Assembly (NCBI GenBank): GCA_013215095.1
Contig: JABSPM010000060.1
Coordinates: 1 to 64,000 of the forward strand
DNA: 64,000 nucleotides
From: Flavobacteriaceae bacterium
Lineage (GTDB): Bacteria > Bacteroidota > Bacteroidia > Flavobacteriales > Flavobacteriaceae
Reading direction: 5' to 3'
Within the stretch, counting starts at the first letter, position 1, and each line of letters starts with the position of its first letter. Position numbers and translations under genes: made by a program. The notes beneath the pieces are model-generated. The model ran no database searches. It was not told where the DNA came from and worked only from the letters and a program-made list of their open reading frames with translations. Of this stretch, positions 7,734 to 16,660 are shown one piece after another.

Positions 7734-10700
7734 ATGCAAAAAAAACTCGCTAAATTCTTGTTTTCAACAAGGCTGACGTCAGTATTATTCTTTGTTTTTG
7801 CCATCGCAATGATTGTAGGAACGTTTATGGATAAAGGTGAGGCTACCTCTCCAACACCGTATTCTAGAACTTTAATTTATAATGCTTGGTGGTTTGAGAG
7901 CATCATGGTTTTTTTTATGATTAACTTTATCGGAAATATTTTTCGATATCGCTTATTGCGAAAAGAGAAATGGGATGTATTATTATTACACTTATCATTT
8001 ATTTTTATTTTTTTAGGTGCTTTTATAACAAGATATATTAGTTTTGAAGGAATGATGTCTGTAAGGGAGGGCGCAACTGAAAATACCTTTCTTTCTCAAA
8101 AAACATATTTAACGACTTATATCGATGGTCAATTGGAAATAAATGGTCAATTGCAGCGTCGTGTTTTAGAAAATGAAGTTGATTTTTCGCCACGTTTAAA
8201 TAATAAGTTTAAGGTGTATTCAGATTATGATGGACAACCCGTAACTATTGAGCTGGAAGAGTTTATTGCTGGAGCAGAAGAAGATGTAGTTCCGCATCCT
8301 GATGGAGCATATTATTTAAAAATTGTGGAATCTGGTGAAGGAAAACCGCATAATCATTTTTTAAAGTCTGGTCAGGTATCATCTATTCATAACGTGCTTT
8401 ATGCTTTAAATAAGTTTACGGACGGTGCTGTTAATATTACGCACACAGATTCAACTTTAACCATTCAATCGCCATTTGAGGGGCGTTATATGACTATGGC
8501 TACAAGGGCTACTGGGCTTTTGGTAAAAGATAGTATTCAGCCATTGATTTTGCGTTCGGCATATACAATAGGACATCAAACTTTAGTATTTCCAAAACCC
8601 GTAATTAAAGGGAAATTTGATGTAGTTAAAAAATCTGAATTGTTAAGAAATGACGAAGATGGATTAGCCTTAAGAGTATCTGCCAACGGCGATAGTAAAA
8701 TTATAAAACTACTTGGAGGCAAAGGCTCTAATAATGCGTTTACACAAGATTCTGTTGGTGGATTGGATTTTGCATTCAGATATGGGTCTAAAGTTATAGA
8801 ACTGCCATTCAGTATAAAGCTTAACGATTTTATTGCAGAACGTTACCCAGGCACCGAAAATAGTTTTTCGGCTTTTGAAAGTAAGGTAACTGTTTTGGAC
8901 GAGCAAGAAGGTGATTTTGATTTTCATATTTATATGAACAATATTTTAAATCATAGAGGATATCGTTTCTTTCAGTCGTCTTATGACCCTGATGAGAAAG
9001 GTACGATTTTATCTGTAAATCATGATTTCTGGGGTACAAATATCACCTATATTGGGTATTTTTTATTGTATTTAAGTATGTTGGCTATTTTATTTAATAA
9101 GAACACACGTTTTGATGATTTACGTAAATTATTGAGACAAGTTAAACTAAAAAAGACCAAACTTATTACGGTTGTAATTCTTGCATTAAGTTTTTCTTCA
9201 CAAGCGCAGCATGTACATACAGAAGGTGATAGCCATGCTAATGAGCATCAACACTCAGATGCAACAATACAAACACCAGAAATTCCTTCTAAAGCAATAT
9301 TAGATTCTATACTTTATGCTAATGTAGTGCCAAAAGCAGAAGCTGAAAAGTTTGGGCACTTGGTGATTCAGGATTTAGATGGGCGTATGAAGCCAGTAAA
9401 TACTTACGGTTCAGAATTATTACGAAAAATAAGTAAGTTAGATCACTATGAAGAATTAGACGCCAATCAAGCGTTCTTATCGATGCAAGAGAGTCCAATG
9501 CTTTGGTGGAATGTGCCCATAATTCATTTAAAGCGTATGAAATCCGATACGGTAAGAAGTGTAATAGGTGTTGAGGATGATGTAAAATACGTGACGTTGT
9601 CACAGTTTTTTACAAAAGAGGGGTTTTATAAAATTAGCGAGCAGCTAGAAAGTGCTTCTAGAGTACAAGTGCCTACTTCAATACAAAAAGAATTTTTGGA
9701 AGCTAATCAAAAAGTAAACCTGCTCTATAACACATTAGAAGGAAGTGCTATAAAAATTTTCCCAGTACCTAATGATCCAAATAATACTTGGATTTCTCCT
9801 AAGGAATATGCAAAACAACACGATAAATTTCAAGATTCCTTATACGGAAATTTTGTAAAAACAGGTTTTTTGGCCTACTTAGGTGCTCTACAGCAATGCA
9901 AAAAGACAGGAGATTTTTCGCAAGCCGATATGTTGCTTAATGGTATTAAGAAGACTCAGGTAAATAAGGGCGGTGATGTAATGCTTAGTGAAGAGAAAAT
10001 TAAAACTGAGGTGCTTTACAACAAGTACGATATTTTTAAAAAGCTCTTTAGTTGGTATATGTACGCTGGTACTATAATGTTTATTTTGTTGATTGTTCAA
10101 ATTTTTAAAGACCGAAGCAAAATCATGCATAAGATGATTAAAGCTTTCAAATACATTATTATTTTCTTGTTTGTCCTGCATACCATTGGATTAATTGCAA
10201 GATGGTATATCTCTGGCCATGCGCCATGGAGTGATGCTTATGAATCCATGATTTATGTGGCTTGGGCAACGATGTTTTTTGGAGTTGTTTTTGGAAGGAA
10301 GAGTGATTTGACCTTTGCTGCGACTGCTTTTGTAACATCTATGCTTTTAATGATCGCACATTGGAATTGGATGGATCCTTTTATTGGGAATTTGGCACCA
10401 GTACTTAATAGTTACTGGTTGATGATACATGTAGCGGTTATTGTAGGTAGTTATGGACCATTTACTTTGGGGATGATTTTGGGATTGGTAAATTTATTGC
10501 TTATGATTCTTACCAATGCTGAAAATAAAAAGAAAATGTATTTAAATATCAAAGAACTTACTATTGTCAATGAAATGGTATTAACCGTAGGTCTTGTAAT
10601 GCTAACAATTGGTAACTTTTTAGGTGGAATGTGGGCTAATGAAAGTTGGGGACGTTATTGGGGTTGGGATCCAAAAGAAACCTGGGCATTAATTAGTATT

Positions 10701-10964
10701 ATGGTGTATGCTTTCGTTCTTCATATGCGTTTGGTGCCAGGATTAAGAGGGGCTTATACGTTTAATTTAGCATCAGTAATTGCAATTGGGAGTATCATAT
10801 TTACGTACTTTGGGGTAAATTTCTATTTGGCAGGATTACATTCTTATCAAGCTGGTCAGCAAATTGATAGTATAAAAACAATAGGAACAGTATTGGCTAT
10901 TATAACTGTTGTTGGATTCTTTGCATATAGAAAATACCGTAAATTTTACCGCAAAAAGCGATAA
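7734..10964 (+). CDS. ccsBA: cytochrome c biogenesis protein, CcsB(ResB)-CcsA fusion
   Basis: A 1076-residue fused system II haem lyase/exporter. The N-terminal half is ResB-like: membrane helices at about 13-32, 57-75 and 82-102, a large periplasmic domain, and another helix near 440. The C-terminal quarter is CcsA, with a run of helices and the tryptophan-rich haem-binding WWD domain (ESWGRYWGWDPKETWALI, near residue 975). The protein carries haem across the membrane and attaches it to CXXCH motifs of periplasmic cytochromes c. A hydrophobic stretch followed by a His-rich segment (about 475-510: AQHVHTEGDSHANEHQHS) lies between the halves, possibly a leftover signal peptide of a once separate protein. 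The gene converges on a HAD phosphatase with four bases between stops. Confidence 0.95.
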   Translation: MQKKLAKFLFSTRLTSVLFFVFAIAMIVGTFMDKGEATSPTPYSRTLIYNAWWFESIMVFFMINFIGNIFRYRLLRKEKWDVLLLHLSFIFIFLGAFITRYISFEGMMSVREGATENTFLSQKTYLTTYIDGQLEINGQLQRRVLENEVDFSPRLNNKFKVYSDYDGQPVTIELEEFIAGAEEDVVPHPDGAYYLKIVESGEGKPHNHFLKSGQVSSIHNVLYALNKFTDGAVNITHTDSTLTIQSPFEGRYMTMATRATGLLVKDSIQPLILRSAYTIGHQTLVFPKPVIKGKFDVVKKSELLRNDEDGLALRVSANGDSKIIKLLGGKGSNNAFTQDSVGGLDFAFRYGSKVIELPFSIKLNDFIAERYPGTENSFSAFESKVTVLDEQEGDFDFHIYMNNILNHRGYRFFQSSYDPDEKGTILSVNHDFWGTNITYIGYFLLYLSMLAILFNKNTRFDDLRKLLRQVKLKKTKLITVVILALSFSSQAQHVHTEGDSHANEHQHSDATIQTPEIPSKAILDSILYANVVPKAEAEKFGHLVIQDLDGRMKPVNTYGSELLRKISKLDHYEELDANQAFLSMQESPMLWWNVPIIHLKRMKSDTVRSVIGVEDDVKYVTLSQFFTKEGFYKISEQLESASRVQVPTSIQKEFLEANQKVNLLYNTLEGSAIKIFPVPNDPNNTWISPKEYAKQHDKFQDSLYGNFVKTGFLAYLGALQQCKKTGDFSQADMLLNGIKKTQVNKGGDVMLSEEKIKTEVLYNKYDIFKKLFSWYMYAGTIMFILLIVQIFKDRSKIMHKMIKAFKYIIIFLFVLHTIGLIARWYISGHAPWSDAYESMIYVAWATMFFGVVFGRKSDLTFAATAFVTSMLLMIAHWNWMDPFIGNLAPVLNSYWLMIHVAVIVGSYGPFTLGMILGLVNLLLMILTNAENKKKMYLNIKELTIVNEMVLTVGLVMLTIGNFLGGMWANESWGRYWGWDPKETWALISIMVYAFVLHMRLVPGLRGAYTFNLASVIAIGSIIFTYFGVNFYLAGLHSYQAGQQIDSIKTIGTVLAIITVVGFFAYRKYRKFYRKKR

Positions 10965-10968
10965 GAAT

Positions 10969-11625
10969 TTAAACTAAATCCTTCGCATTATTGTAATGAA
11001 TTTCCGAAAAATCTTCAATAACCTTATCGGCTTTACTATAATCTTGCCCTTTGGAATTTGTACTTTTAAATCCTACGCAAAATATATGTGCTGCATTTGC
11101 TGCTTTAATACCATTGGAAGAATCTTCGATAACAATACATTCAGAAACCTTATGCCCTGAAGCATTAGCGGCGTTGATGAAGATTTCGGGATGAGGTTTA
11201 GAGGCTTTTAAGTCTGCACCACTTAATTTTGCAACAAAGTAGGGATTGAGTTTAAAGCGTTCGAAAACATTGTTTATCGTAGTCATCGAAGCAGAAGACG
11301 CTAAGACCAAAGTAACTCCATTGTTATAATAGTCTTTAATTAACTCCTCAACGCCATCTATTAAACTTAAGTCTGTATCTGAAAAAAAAAGGGTTTTAAA
11401 AATCCGACGTTTGATTTGTATTAATTCCTGCGGTGCTTGGCTTAACTTAAAATGTGCACAAAGTGTTCTGCAAACTTCTAAAGTAGATTTACCGGTAAAG
11501 CTTTCATATAGTTCATCTGAGACATCTATTCCAATCTCATTAAACATGCCATGATAAGCTTTGGAGTGCAAAGGTTCTGTATCTACAATAACACCATCCA
11601 TATCAAATAAAACCGCTTTTAACAT
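10969..11625 (-). CDS. HAD-family phosphatase, beta-phosphoglucomutase-like
   Basis: A 218-residue HAD hydrolase with a C1 helical cap. Motif I is VLFDMDGVIVDTEP (nucleophile Asp8, acid/base Asp10); the motif II region is VLASSAS, the Lys is in KASKPHPEIF (motif III) and the acids are in CIVIEDSSNGIKAA (motif IV). This matches the beta-phosphoglucomutase/sugar-phosphatase subgroup. The exact sugar phosphate cannot be deduced and there are no pathway genes around it. Confidence 0.88.
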   Translation of the reverse strand: MLKAVLFDMDGVIVDTEPLHSKAYHGMFNEIGIDVSDELYESFTGKSTLEVCRTLCAHFKLSQAPQELIQIKRRIFKTLFFSDTDLSLIDGVEELIKDYYNNGVTLVLASSASMTTINNVFERFKLNPYFVAKLSGADLKASKPHPEIFINAANASGHKVSECIVIEDSSNGIKAANAAHIFCVGFKSTNSKGQDYSKADKVIEDFSEIHYNNAKDLV

Positions 11626-11722
11626 ACTTCTATTTTTTTACGAAGATAGATAAAGATTTTGGCTAAGACGTAGACCAAATAAAAAAATAACCCTATTTTT
11701 AAGGAATAGATGTTAAGTAACC

Positions 11723-11878
11723 ATGGCAAAACAAGGACGCGAAAAAAACACAAAAAATAAATCCAAGCATAATAAGCTTTTAGCACGTAAAAAGAATAAG
11801 CTTAAAAAAGAAAAAGCGCTAAGACAAGAACGTTTAAAAGCGATTATGCAGAAAGCAAATGCTTCTAAAAACGAATAA
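11723..11878 (+). CDS. 51-residue lysine-rich basic protein
   Basis: A short ORF beginning MAKQGREKNTKNKSKHNK and ending in NASKNE, with about one third Lys or Arg, no hydrophobic segment and predicted helix over most of its length. It stops three bases before the ATG of the transsulfuration gene on the same strand, which supports it as a real first gene of that transcript. The composition suggests nucleic-acid or ribosome contact, but no family is recognised and the function is open. Confidence 0.6.
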   Translation: MAKQGREKNTKNKSKHNKLLARKKNKLKKEKALRQERLKAIMQKANASKNE

Positions 11879-11881
11879 TTT

Positions 11882-13036
11882 ATGGACAAACACAATCTTG
11901 GTGTCAATACGATATGTACACATGTAGGAGAGGTTGAAGATACACAGTTTAAAGGTGGGGTATCTCCTATATTTTTAGCCTCATCTTATGCGTTTATGGA
12001 CGTGAATGTAAAACGTTATCCAAGGTATTTTAATACCCCAAATCAAGATCATTTATGTAGGAAGATTGCAGCCCTGGAGCAGGCAGAATCGGCGATGATT
12101 TTTGGTTCTGGAATGGCAGCAATAAGCACAACTTTATTAGCCTTTTTAAAAGCTGGAGATCATATTGTTCTCCAAAACGATATTTATGGAGGTACACGAA
12201 ATTTTATAGAAACCCAATGCGATAATTATAGTATTGAATACACTTTTACCAAGGATTTGTCGCTTGAAGATTTTGATTCCTGTATAAAATCAAACACCAA
12301 AATAATTTATATAGAAACACCGTCTAATCCTCTATTAAAACTTGTAGATATTGAAGCTGTTTCTAATTTAGCCAAATCTAAAGGAGTTTTAACAGTGATT
12401 GATAATACTTTCGCAACACCAATAAACCAACAACCTATAACCTTGGGGATTGACATTGTTATTCATAGTGCAACCAAGTATTTTGGAGGTCATAGTGATA
12501 TTTGTGCAGGTGCGGTAGCGGCCTCACAACAACATATTGATGCGATTTGGCAATTGGGTATTAATTTAGGAGGGAATTTGAGTGATTTTACAGTCTGGAT
12601 GTTAGAACGTAGTATGAAAACCTTAGCCCTTAGAGTCAAAGCGCAGCAGCGTAATGCAAAACGATTAGCTAAGTTCTTACAGGCACATTCAAGTATTGAA
12701 AACGTCAATTATCCAGGGTTAAAATCGCATCCCAATTACAATTTAGCAAAACGTCAAATGAATGGTTTTGGTGCGATGTTGTCTTTTGAATTTAAGAGTC
12801 ATATCAATGTAAAAGGCTTTTTATCTAGTCTAGAATTGATAAAACCATCGATGAGTTTGGCAGGAGTGGAAAGTACCATGTTATTACCAGCAGAGACCTC
12901 ACATGCATTGCTAACGTCAGAAGAACGACGCAATCAAGGGATTACCAATCGATTGATACGATTTTCTTTAGGGATAGAGTGCAAAAAAGATTTAATTAAC
13001 GATATAGAACAAGCTATAGCAAAGCAGATATTATGA
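11882..13036 (+). CDS. PLP-dependent transsulfuration enzyme (cystathionine gamma-synthase/lyase type)
   Basis: A 384-residue Cys/Met-metabolism enzyme of fold type I. The PLP-binding lysine is Lys199 in HSATKYFGGHSD; IIYIETPSNPLL (141-152) and VIDNTFATP (172-180) complete the cofactor pocket, and the C-terminus carries SLAGVESTMLLPAETSH. Family members make or cleave cystathionine, or cleave methionine, and the sequence alone does not separate these. It overlaps bshB1 by four bases (ATGA), so a lyase supplying cysteine for bacillithiol is a reasonable inference from context. Full length for the family. Confidence 0.9.
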   Translation: MDKHNLGVNTICTHVGEVEDTQFKGGVSPIFLASSYAFMDVNVKRYPRYFNTPNQDHLCRKIAALEQAESAMIFGSGMAAISTTLLAFLKAGDHIVLQNDIYGGTRNFIETQCDNYSIEYTFTKDLSLEDFDSCIKSNTKIIYIETPSNPLLKLVDIEAVSNLAKSKGVLTVIDNTFATPINQQPITLGIDIVIHSATKYFGGHSDICAGAVAASQQHIDAIWQLGINLGGNLSDFTVWMLERSMKTLALRVKAQQRNAKRLAKFLQAHSSIENVNYPGLKSHPNYNLAKRQMNGFGAMLSFEFKSHINVKGFLSSLELIKPSMSLAGVESTMLLPAETSHALLTSEERRNQGITNRLIRFSLGIECKKDLINDIEQAIAKQIL

Positions 13037-13755
13037 AACTAGATATATTAGCCATTGGAGCGCATCCCGACGATGTTGAGTTGGGCTGTGGGGCTACAAT
13101 AGCCAAAGAAATTGCAAATGGTAAGAAAGTTGGGATTATTGATTTGACAAGAGGCGAACTTGGCACTCGAGGTACTGCTGAAACAAGAGACGAAGAATCT
13201 TTTAATGCAGCAAAAATTCTGAATGTTGAAATGCGTGAAAATATGGGATTTTCCGATGGGTTTTTTGTGAATGACAAACAGCATCAGCTAAAACTTATTA
13301 AGATGATACGCAAATATCGACCAGATGTGGTGCTTTGTAATGCAATTTCGGATAGACATATAGATCATGCTAAAGGGAGTCAATTGGTAAGCGATGCTTG
13401 TTTTTTGAGTGGCTTGATAAAAATTGAAACTAAAATTGAAGAAGAAGAGATTTGGCAAAAACCTTGGAGACCAAAGCATATATATCATTATATCCAATGG
13501 CAAAATATTGAGCCAGATTTCGTGGTTGATGTTTCGGGATATATGACTGTCAAAATGGAAGCTGTATTGGCTTATAAAACACAGTTTTATGACGCCAAGA
13601 GTAAGGCACCAGAAACGCCAATATCCAGTAAGAACTTTACAGATAGTATAGTGTATAGGGCTAAAGATCTTGGAAGACTCATTGGAGCAGACCATGCCGA
13701 GGGGTTTACTGTAGAACGCTATGCAGCAGTGAATTCCATTTTTGATTTAAAATAA
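13033..13755 (+). CDS. bshB1: bacillithiol biosynthesis deacetylase BshB1
   Basis: A 240-residue cytosolic LmbE/PIG-L zinc deacetylase. The metal motif AIGAHPDDVELG places His11, Asp13 and Asp14 at the active site; SDRHIDHAKGS supplies the other histidines near residue 110. Length and the LTRGELGTRGTAETRDEE stretch fit the BshB1 subfamily found across Bacteroidota. The enzyme removes acetyl from GlcNAc-malate to give GlcN-malate, the second step of bacillithiol synthesis before cysteine is added by BshC. Its ATG overlaps the stop of the transsulfuration gene, so the two are coupled. Confidence 0.92.
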   Translation: MKLDILAIGAHPDDVELGCGATIAKEIANGKKVGIIDLTRGELGTRGTAETRDEESFNAAKILNVEMRENMGFSDGFFVNDKQHQLKLIKMIRKYRPDVVLCNAISDRHIDHAKGSQLVSDACFLSGLIKIETKIEEEEIWQKPWRPKHIYHYIQWQNIEPDFVVDVSGYMTVKMEAVLAYKTQFYDAKSKAPETPISSKNFTDSIVYRAKDLGRLIGADHAEGFTVERYAAVNSIFDLK

Positions 13756-13768
13756 ATTAAAAAAAGTT

Positions 13769-13799
13769 TTTGTATTAAAACTGAAAAGATTTAAATTTG
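13769..13799 (+). promoter_or_regulatory. tRNA-His promoter
   Basis: TTTG at 13769-13772 and TAAATTTG at 13792-13799 are separated by 19 bases, an exact fit to the Bacteroidota TTTG-N19-TAnnTTTG consensus. The tRNA begins about 30 bases downstream. Confidence 0.75.
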
Positions 13800-13829
13800 C
13801 ACACGCATTACAGAAATGTAATCAAAACG

Positions 13830-13903
13830 GTGGTTGTAGCTCAGCTGGTTAGAGCGCCTGATTGTGGTTCAGGAGGTCGTCGGTTCGAAACCGATCTTCC
13901 ACC
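13830..13903 (+). tRNA. tRNA-His (anticodon GTG)
   Basis: A complete cloverleaf: D arm GCTC/GAGC, anticodon arm CCTGA-TTGTGGT-TCAGG with GTG at 13864-13866, and T arm GTCGG-TTCGAAA-CCGAT. A G at 13829 can serve as the extra G-1 paired with C73, the His identity mark. The acceptor halves GTGGTTG and CTTCCAC leave two adjacent U-U oppositions (5-68 and 6-67). CCA is not fully encoded. Confidence 0.95.
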
Positions 13904-13913
13904 CAAAAAGACC

Positions 13914-13942
13914 AAGCCTTCTAGAAATAGAGGGCTTTTTTT
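13914..13942 (+). terminator. intrinsic terminator of tRNA-His
   Basis: A nine-pair stem AAGCCTTCT/AGAGGGCTT with a six-base loop is followed by a T run, ten bases after the tRNA. Confidence 0.88.
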
Positions 13943-14332
13943 GTATAAAAAAGGTGTTAGCCGTCTTTATACTAGAGTGATTGATAAAGCAGATGCTAAA
14001 AATCTCGGTAGTTTTATGGAAGCCCATATCTATAAAAAATCAAAAATAAGTCCAGACACAAAACACGTCAAGATGGGTTAGACGGAGGGATACATTAATA
14101 GGGTGGTTCTAACTCAACTTTGTCTTATTAAAAATATTAGTGGTTAAATTCCTAAGTCAATACTTCTATTTATAGGTTATATTGCGAGTTTAACCTTTTT
14201 TAGGTAATAGACTAAAGTACAGCGATAGCTATCTATGCCTGTTTTTAATTTTGAAGTTGTCCAAAGCGTAGTGTTTAGGGGTAATTTTAATAAAAAATTA
14301 CAAGTCAGAGAATTTATACCATTTTAAAATAA
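13943..14332. other. gene-free stretch after tRNA-His
   Basis: No supportable gene is seen here. A short open frame continues out of the tRNA but has no start of its own and no recognised match. No repeat or structured element stands out. Confidence 0.5.
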
Positions 14333-14367
14333 AAAAAGCCATTTTCAAAATGTGAAAACGACTTTTT
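14333..14367 (-). terminator. terminator of the beta-oxidation operon
   Basis: Read on the minus strand, AAAAAGTCGTTTTC pairs with GAAAATGGCTTTTT (14 pairs including G-U) around a seven-base loop and leads into a T run. It lies 24 bases past the acyl-CoA dehydrogenase stop. Confidence 0.85.
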
Positions 14368-14391
14368 CTCTAACTAAACTAAACATTATTT

Positions 14392-16203
14392 TTAAAAGCA
14401 ATATTTGTTTTCAGCTGCAACTTTATCTGCAATCATTGTGCGTAATTTAACCACATTGGGTTGGTTTACATATTTTGTAAATCGCTTTAGTCCCATAAGC
14501 ATCATGCGCTGCTCATCACCATCTGCAAAGGAAACAATGCCTTCTTTTGCATTTTTGATAATAATATCAACGGCGTTATATAGATATAATTGGGTCATAG
14601 CTATTTGATGTTTTTGCTCCGCTTCACCAAAACGTTTTGCATTTTTTTCGGTTCTTAATATTGCAGATTCAGCCATATAAATTTCAATTAAAATATTGGA
14701 AGCTGCCATTAATAATTGTTGGTGATCTTCGAGTTGAGGGCCGTATTTTTGTACGCTAGCTCCAGCTACCATCAAGAAGACTTTTTTAAGCTTTGCAATC
14801 ATTTCTTTTTCTTCAGATAATAATTCTGAATAATCTGGCGTATCAAATGATGGTATGCCCATTAATTCTTCTTGAACTGCCATTGCAGGTCCTAGCAAAT
14901 CGACATGACCTTTCATTGCTTTTTTGACGAGCATTCCAACAGAAAGCATTCTATTAATCTCATTAGTACCTTCATAGATTCTAGCAATACGAGCATCTCG
15001 CCACGCAGACTCCATCGGTGTGTCTGCAGAAAAGCCCATTCCTCCTAAAATTTGAATCCCTTCATCTGTACAGTTTTGTGTTGCTTCAGAAACCGCTACT
15101 TTAAGGATAGAACACTCAATAGCATACTCTTCGACACCTTTAAGTTCAGCTTCTTGATGCGAGTTTCCAGAGGCTTCACGAATAGCAATGCGATCTTCAA
15201 TATTTTTAGCTGCTCTGTATGTTGCAGATTCATTAACATAGGCGTTTGTTGCCATTTCTGCTAACTTATATTTGATAGCACCAAAGCTTGAAATGGGTGT
15301 TTTAAATTGTACACGTTCGTTGGCATATTTAACAGCCTCGGTAGTAATACGACGTTGTGCATCTAAACACGCTGCAGCTAGTTTGATACGTCCAACGTTA
15401 AGGGCATTCATTGCAATTTTAAAACCATTACCGCGCTCAGAAAGCATGTTTTCTAAAGGCACTTTAGTTTCATTAAAGAACACTTGTCGTGTAGATGAAG
15501 AGTGAATACCTAACTTGTGTTCTTCCTCACCTAGAGCAATTCCGTTGGTGTTTTCTGGGTCGTATTCAACGATAAATCCAGTGATGTTTTTGTCATCTTC
15601 AATACGTGCAAAAACAATCATTACATTACAAAAACCAGCATTGGAAATCCACATTTTTTGTCCAGAAATAAGGTAATGTGTACCATCTTCGCTTAGGACG
15701 GCTTTTGTTTTTCCAGAGTTGGCATCAGAACCAGCAGTTGGCTCAGTCAAACAGTAAGCACCCATCCATTCACCGCTAGCCAATTTTGGCACATATTTTT
15801 GTTTTTGTTCCGTGTTACCATAAAGGGTAATTGGCATTGTACCAATTCCTGTATGTGCACCAAAGGCAGTACTGAAAGAGCCAGTTGCTCCAGAAATATA
15901 GTCACAAGTTAATACTGTAGATACAAAACCTAATCCCATGCCGTCATAAGCTTCAGGTACGGCAACACTCAAGAAGCCTAGTTCACCAGCTTTTTTCATT
16001 AGCGCTTCTGTAAAAGCATAATCTTTCTTCTCGAAACGCTCTTTGTTGGGCCAAATTTCTCTATCAACAAATTCTTTTACAGAATCACGCATCATTATTT
16101 GCTCTTCTGAAAAATCTTCTGGTGTAAATACGTCTTCACATTTTGTTTCTTTTACTAGGAATTGGCCTCCTCTTAGTAGGTCTTTGTGCTCTATTTCAGT
16201 CAT
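14392..16203 (-). CDS. acyl-CoA dehydrogenase
   Basis: A 603-residue flavoprotein that makes the first alpha,beta double bond in fatty acyl-CoA. The N-terminal helical domain, the middle beta domain (CLTEPTAGSDANSG at 151-164, MWISNAG at 184-190) and the C-terminal helical domain are all present; the catalytic base is Glu411 in YEGTNEINR. About 150 extra C-terminal residues beyond the usual 380-400 make it resemble the larger VLCAD/ACAD9 type, which acts on long chains. It is the last gene of the marR-fad transcript; a small four-helix-bundle ORF separates it from the thiolase gene. Confidence 0.93.
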   Translation of the reverse strand: MTEIEHKDLLRGGQFLVKETKCEDVFTPEDFSEEQIMMRDSVKEFVDREIWPNKERFEKKDYAFTEALMKKAGELGFLSVAVPEAYDGMGLGFVSTVLTCDYISGATGSFSTAFGAHTGIGTMPITLYGNTEQKQKYVPKLASGEWMGAYCLTEPTAGSDANSGKTKAVLSEDGTHYLISGQKMWISNAGFCNVMIVFARIEDDKNITGFIVEYDPENTNGIALGEEEHKLGIHSSSTRQVFFNETKVPLENMLSERGNGFKIAMNALNVGRIKLAAACLDAQRRITTEAVKYANERVQFKTPISSFGAIKYKLAEMATNAYVNESATYRAAKNIEDRIAIREASGNSHQEAELKGVEEYAIECSILKVAVSEATQNCTDEGIQILGGMGFSADTPMESAWRDARIARIYEGTNEINRMLSVGMLVKKAMKGHVDLLGPAMAVQEELMGIPSFDTPDYSELLSEEKEMIAKLKKVFLMVAGASVQKYGPQLEDHQQLLMAASNILIEIYMAESAILRTEKNAKRFGEAEQKHQIAMTQLYLYNAVDIIIKNAKEGIVSFADGDEQRMMLMGLKRFTKYVNQPNVVKLRTMIADKVAAENKYCF

Positions 16204-16334
16204 AATTTTTAAATCTTTTTTTTTATTTCTTAGGAAATTAGAGGTTAGAGATTAGAAATGAGACTTTAAAATTTTCCCATGAAATCAATAACCATTCTTT
16301 GACATTCATTGTTTTTATTATCTATTGTTTCAAA

Positions 16335-16625
16335 CTATTTCTCAGTAATATATTTTGCATTCTGAGGAGTTATAAGTTGAGTTCCTAATTCAAAAGAAGA
16401 ACCCAAGTTATAGTCTAAAAAAGTGCTAAAGCCTTTATCTGTTCTAGATAAACCTTCATCTATGTTTGAAGGCATTAACATGGCGCAATTAATGATTTGA
16501 GAGGTTAATTTGTAATCTTCTCTTTTTTGGAAATTAGCGTTTAAATCATAGAAATATTTCATTATTTCAGTACCAATTATCCAAATATTTAAATTTTTAT
16601 GCTTATGCTTTTTTCTATTTTCCAT
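16335..16625 (-). CDS. four-helix-bundle protein (S23/IVP-like), shortened
   Basis: A 96-residue ORF matching the small proteins encoded in intervening sequences of 23S rRNA genes and at scattered chromosomal sites. The family core is visible: HKNLNIWIIGTEIMKYFYDL, then YKLTSQIINCAMLMPSNIDEG, then a degenerate FLDYNLGSSFELGTQL. The usual Arg-Ala and Ser-Ile-Pro positions are altered (INCAMLMPSN) and the last helix ends early compared with the ordinary length near 115-120, so it may be decaying. It lies inside the beta-oxidation operon, with TTAGAG-type short repeats at 16238-16258 downstream. Its function is unknown. Confidence 0.7.
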   Translation of the reverse strand: MENRKKHKHKNLNIWIIGTEIMKYFYDLNANFQKREDYKLTSQIINCAMLMPSNIDEGLSRTDKGFSTFLDYNLGSSFELGTQLITPQNAKYITEK

Positions 16626-16660
16626 TTATCTCATCATTAAGCTCTTATTTTTAATCTCTC

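Noticed and set aside
13288-13695. 135-codon antisense frame within bshB1
   Set aside because: bshB1 has a clear zinc motif and family-length match on the plus strand; the antisense frame has no recognisable feature.
13797-14081. 94-codon plus-strand frame running through tRNA-His
   Set aside because: Its first half is a translation of the tRNA and its terminator lies inside it; the tail has no recognised match.
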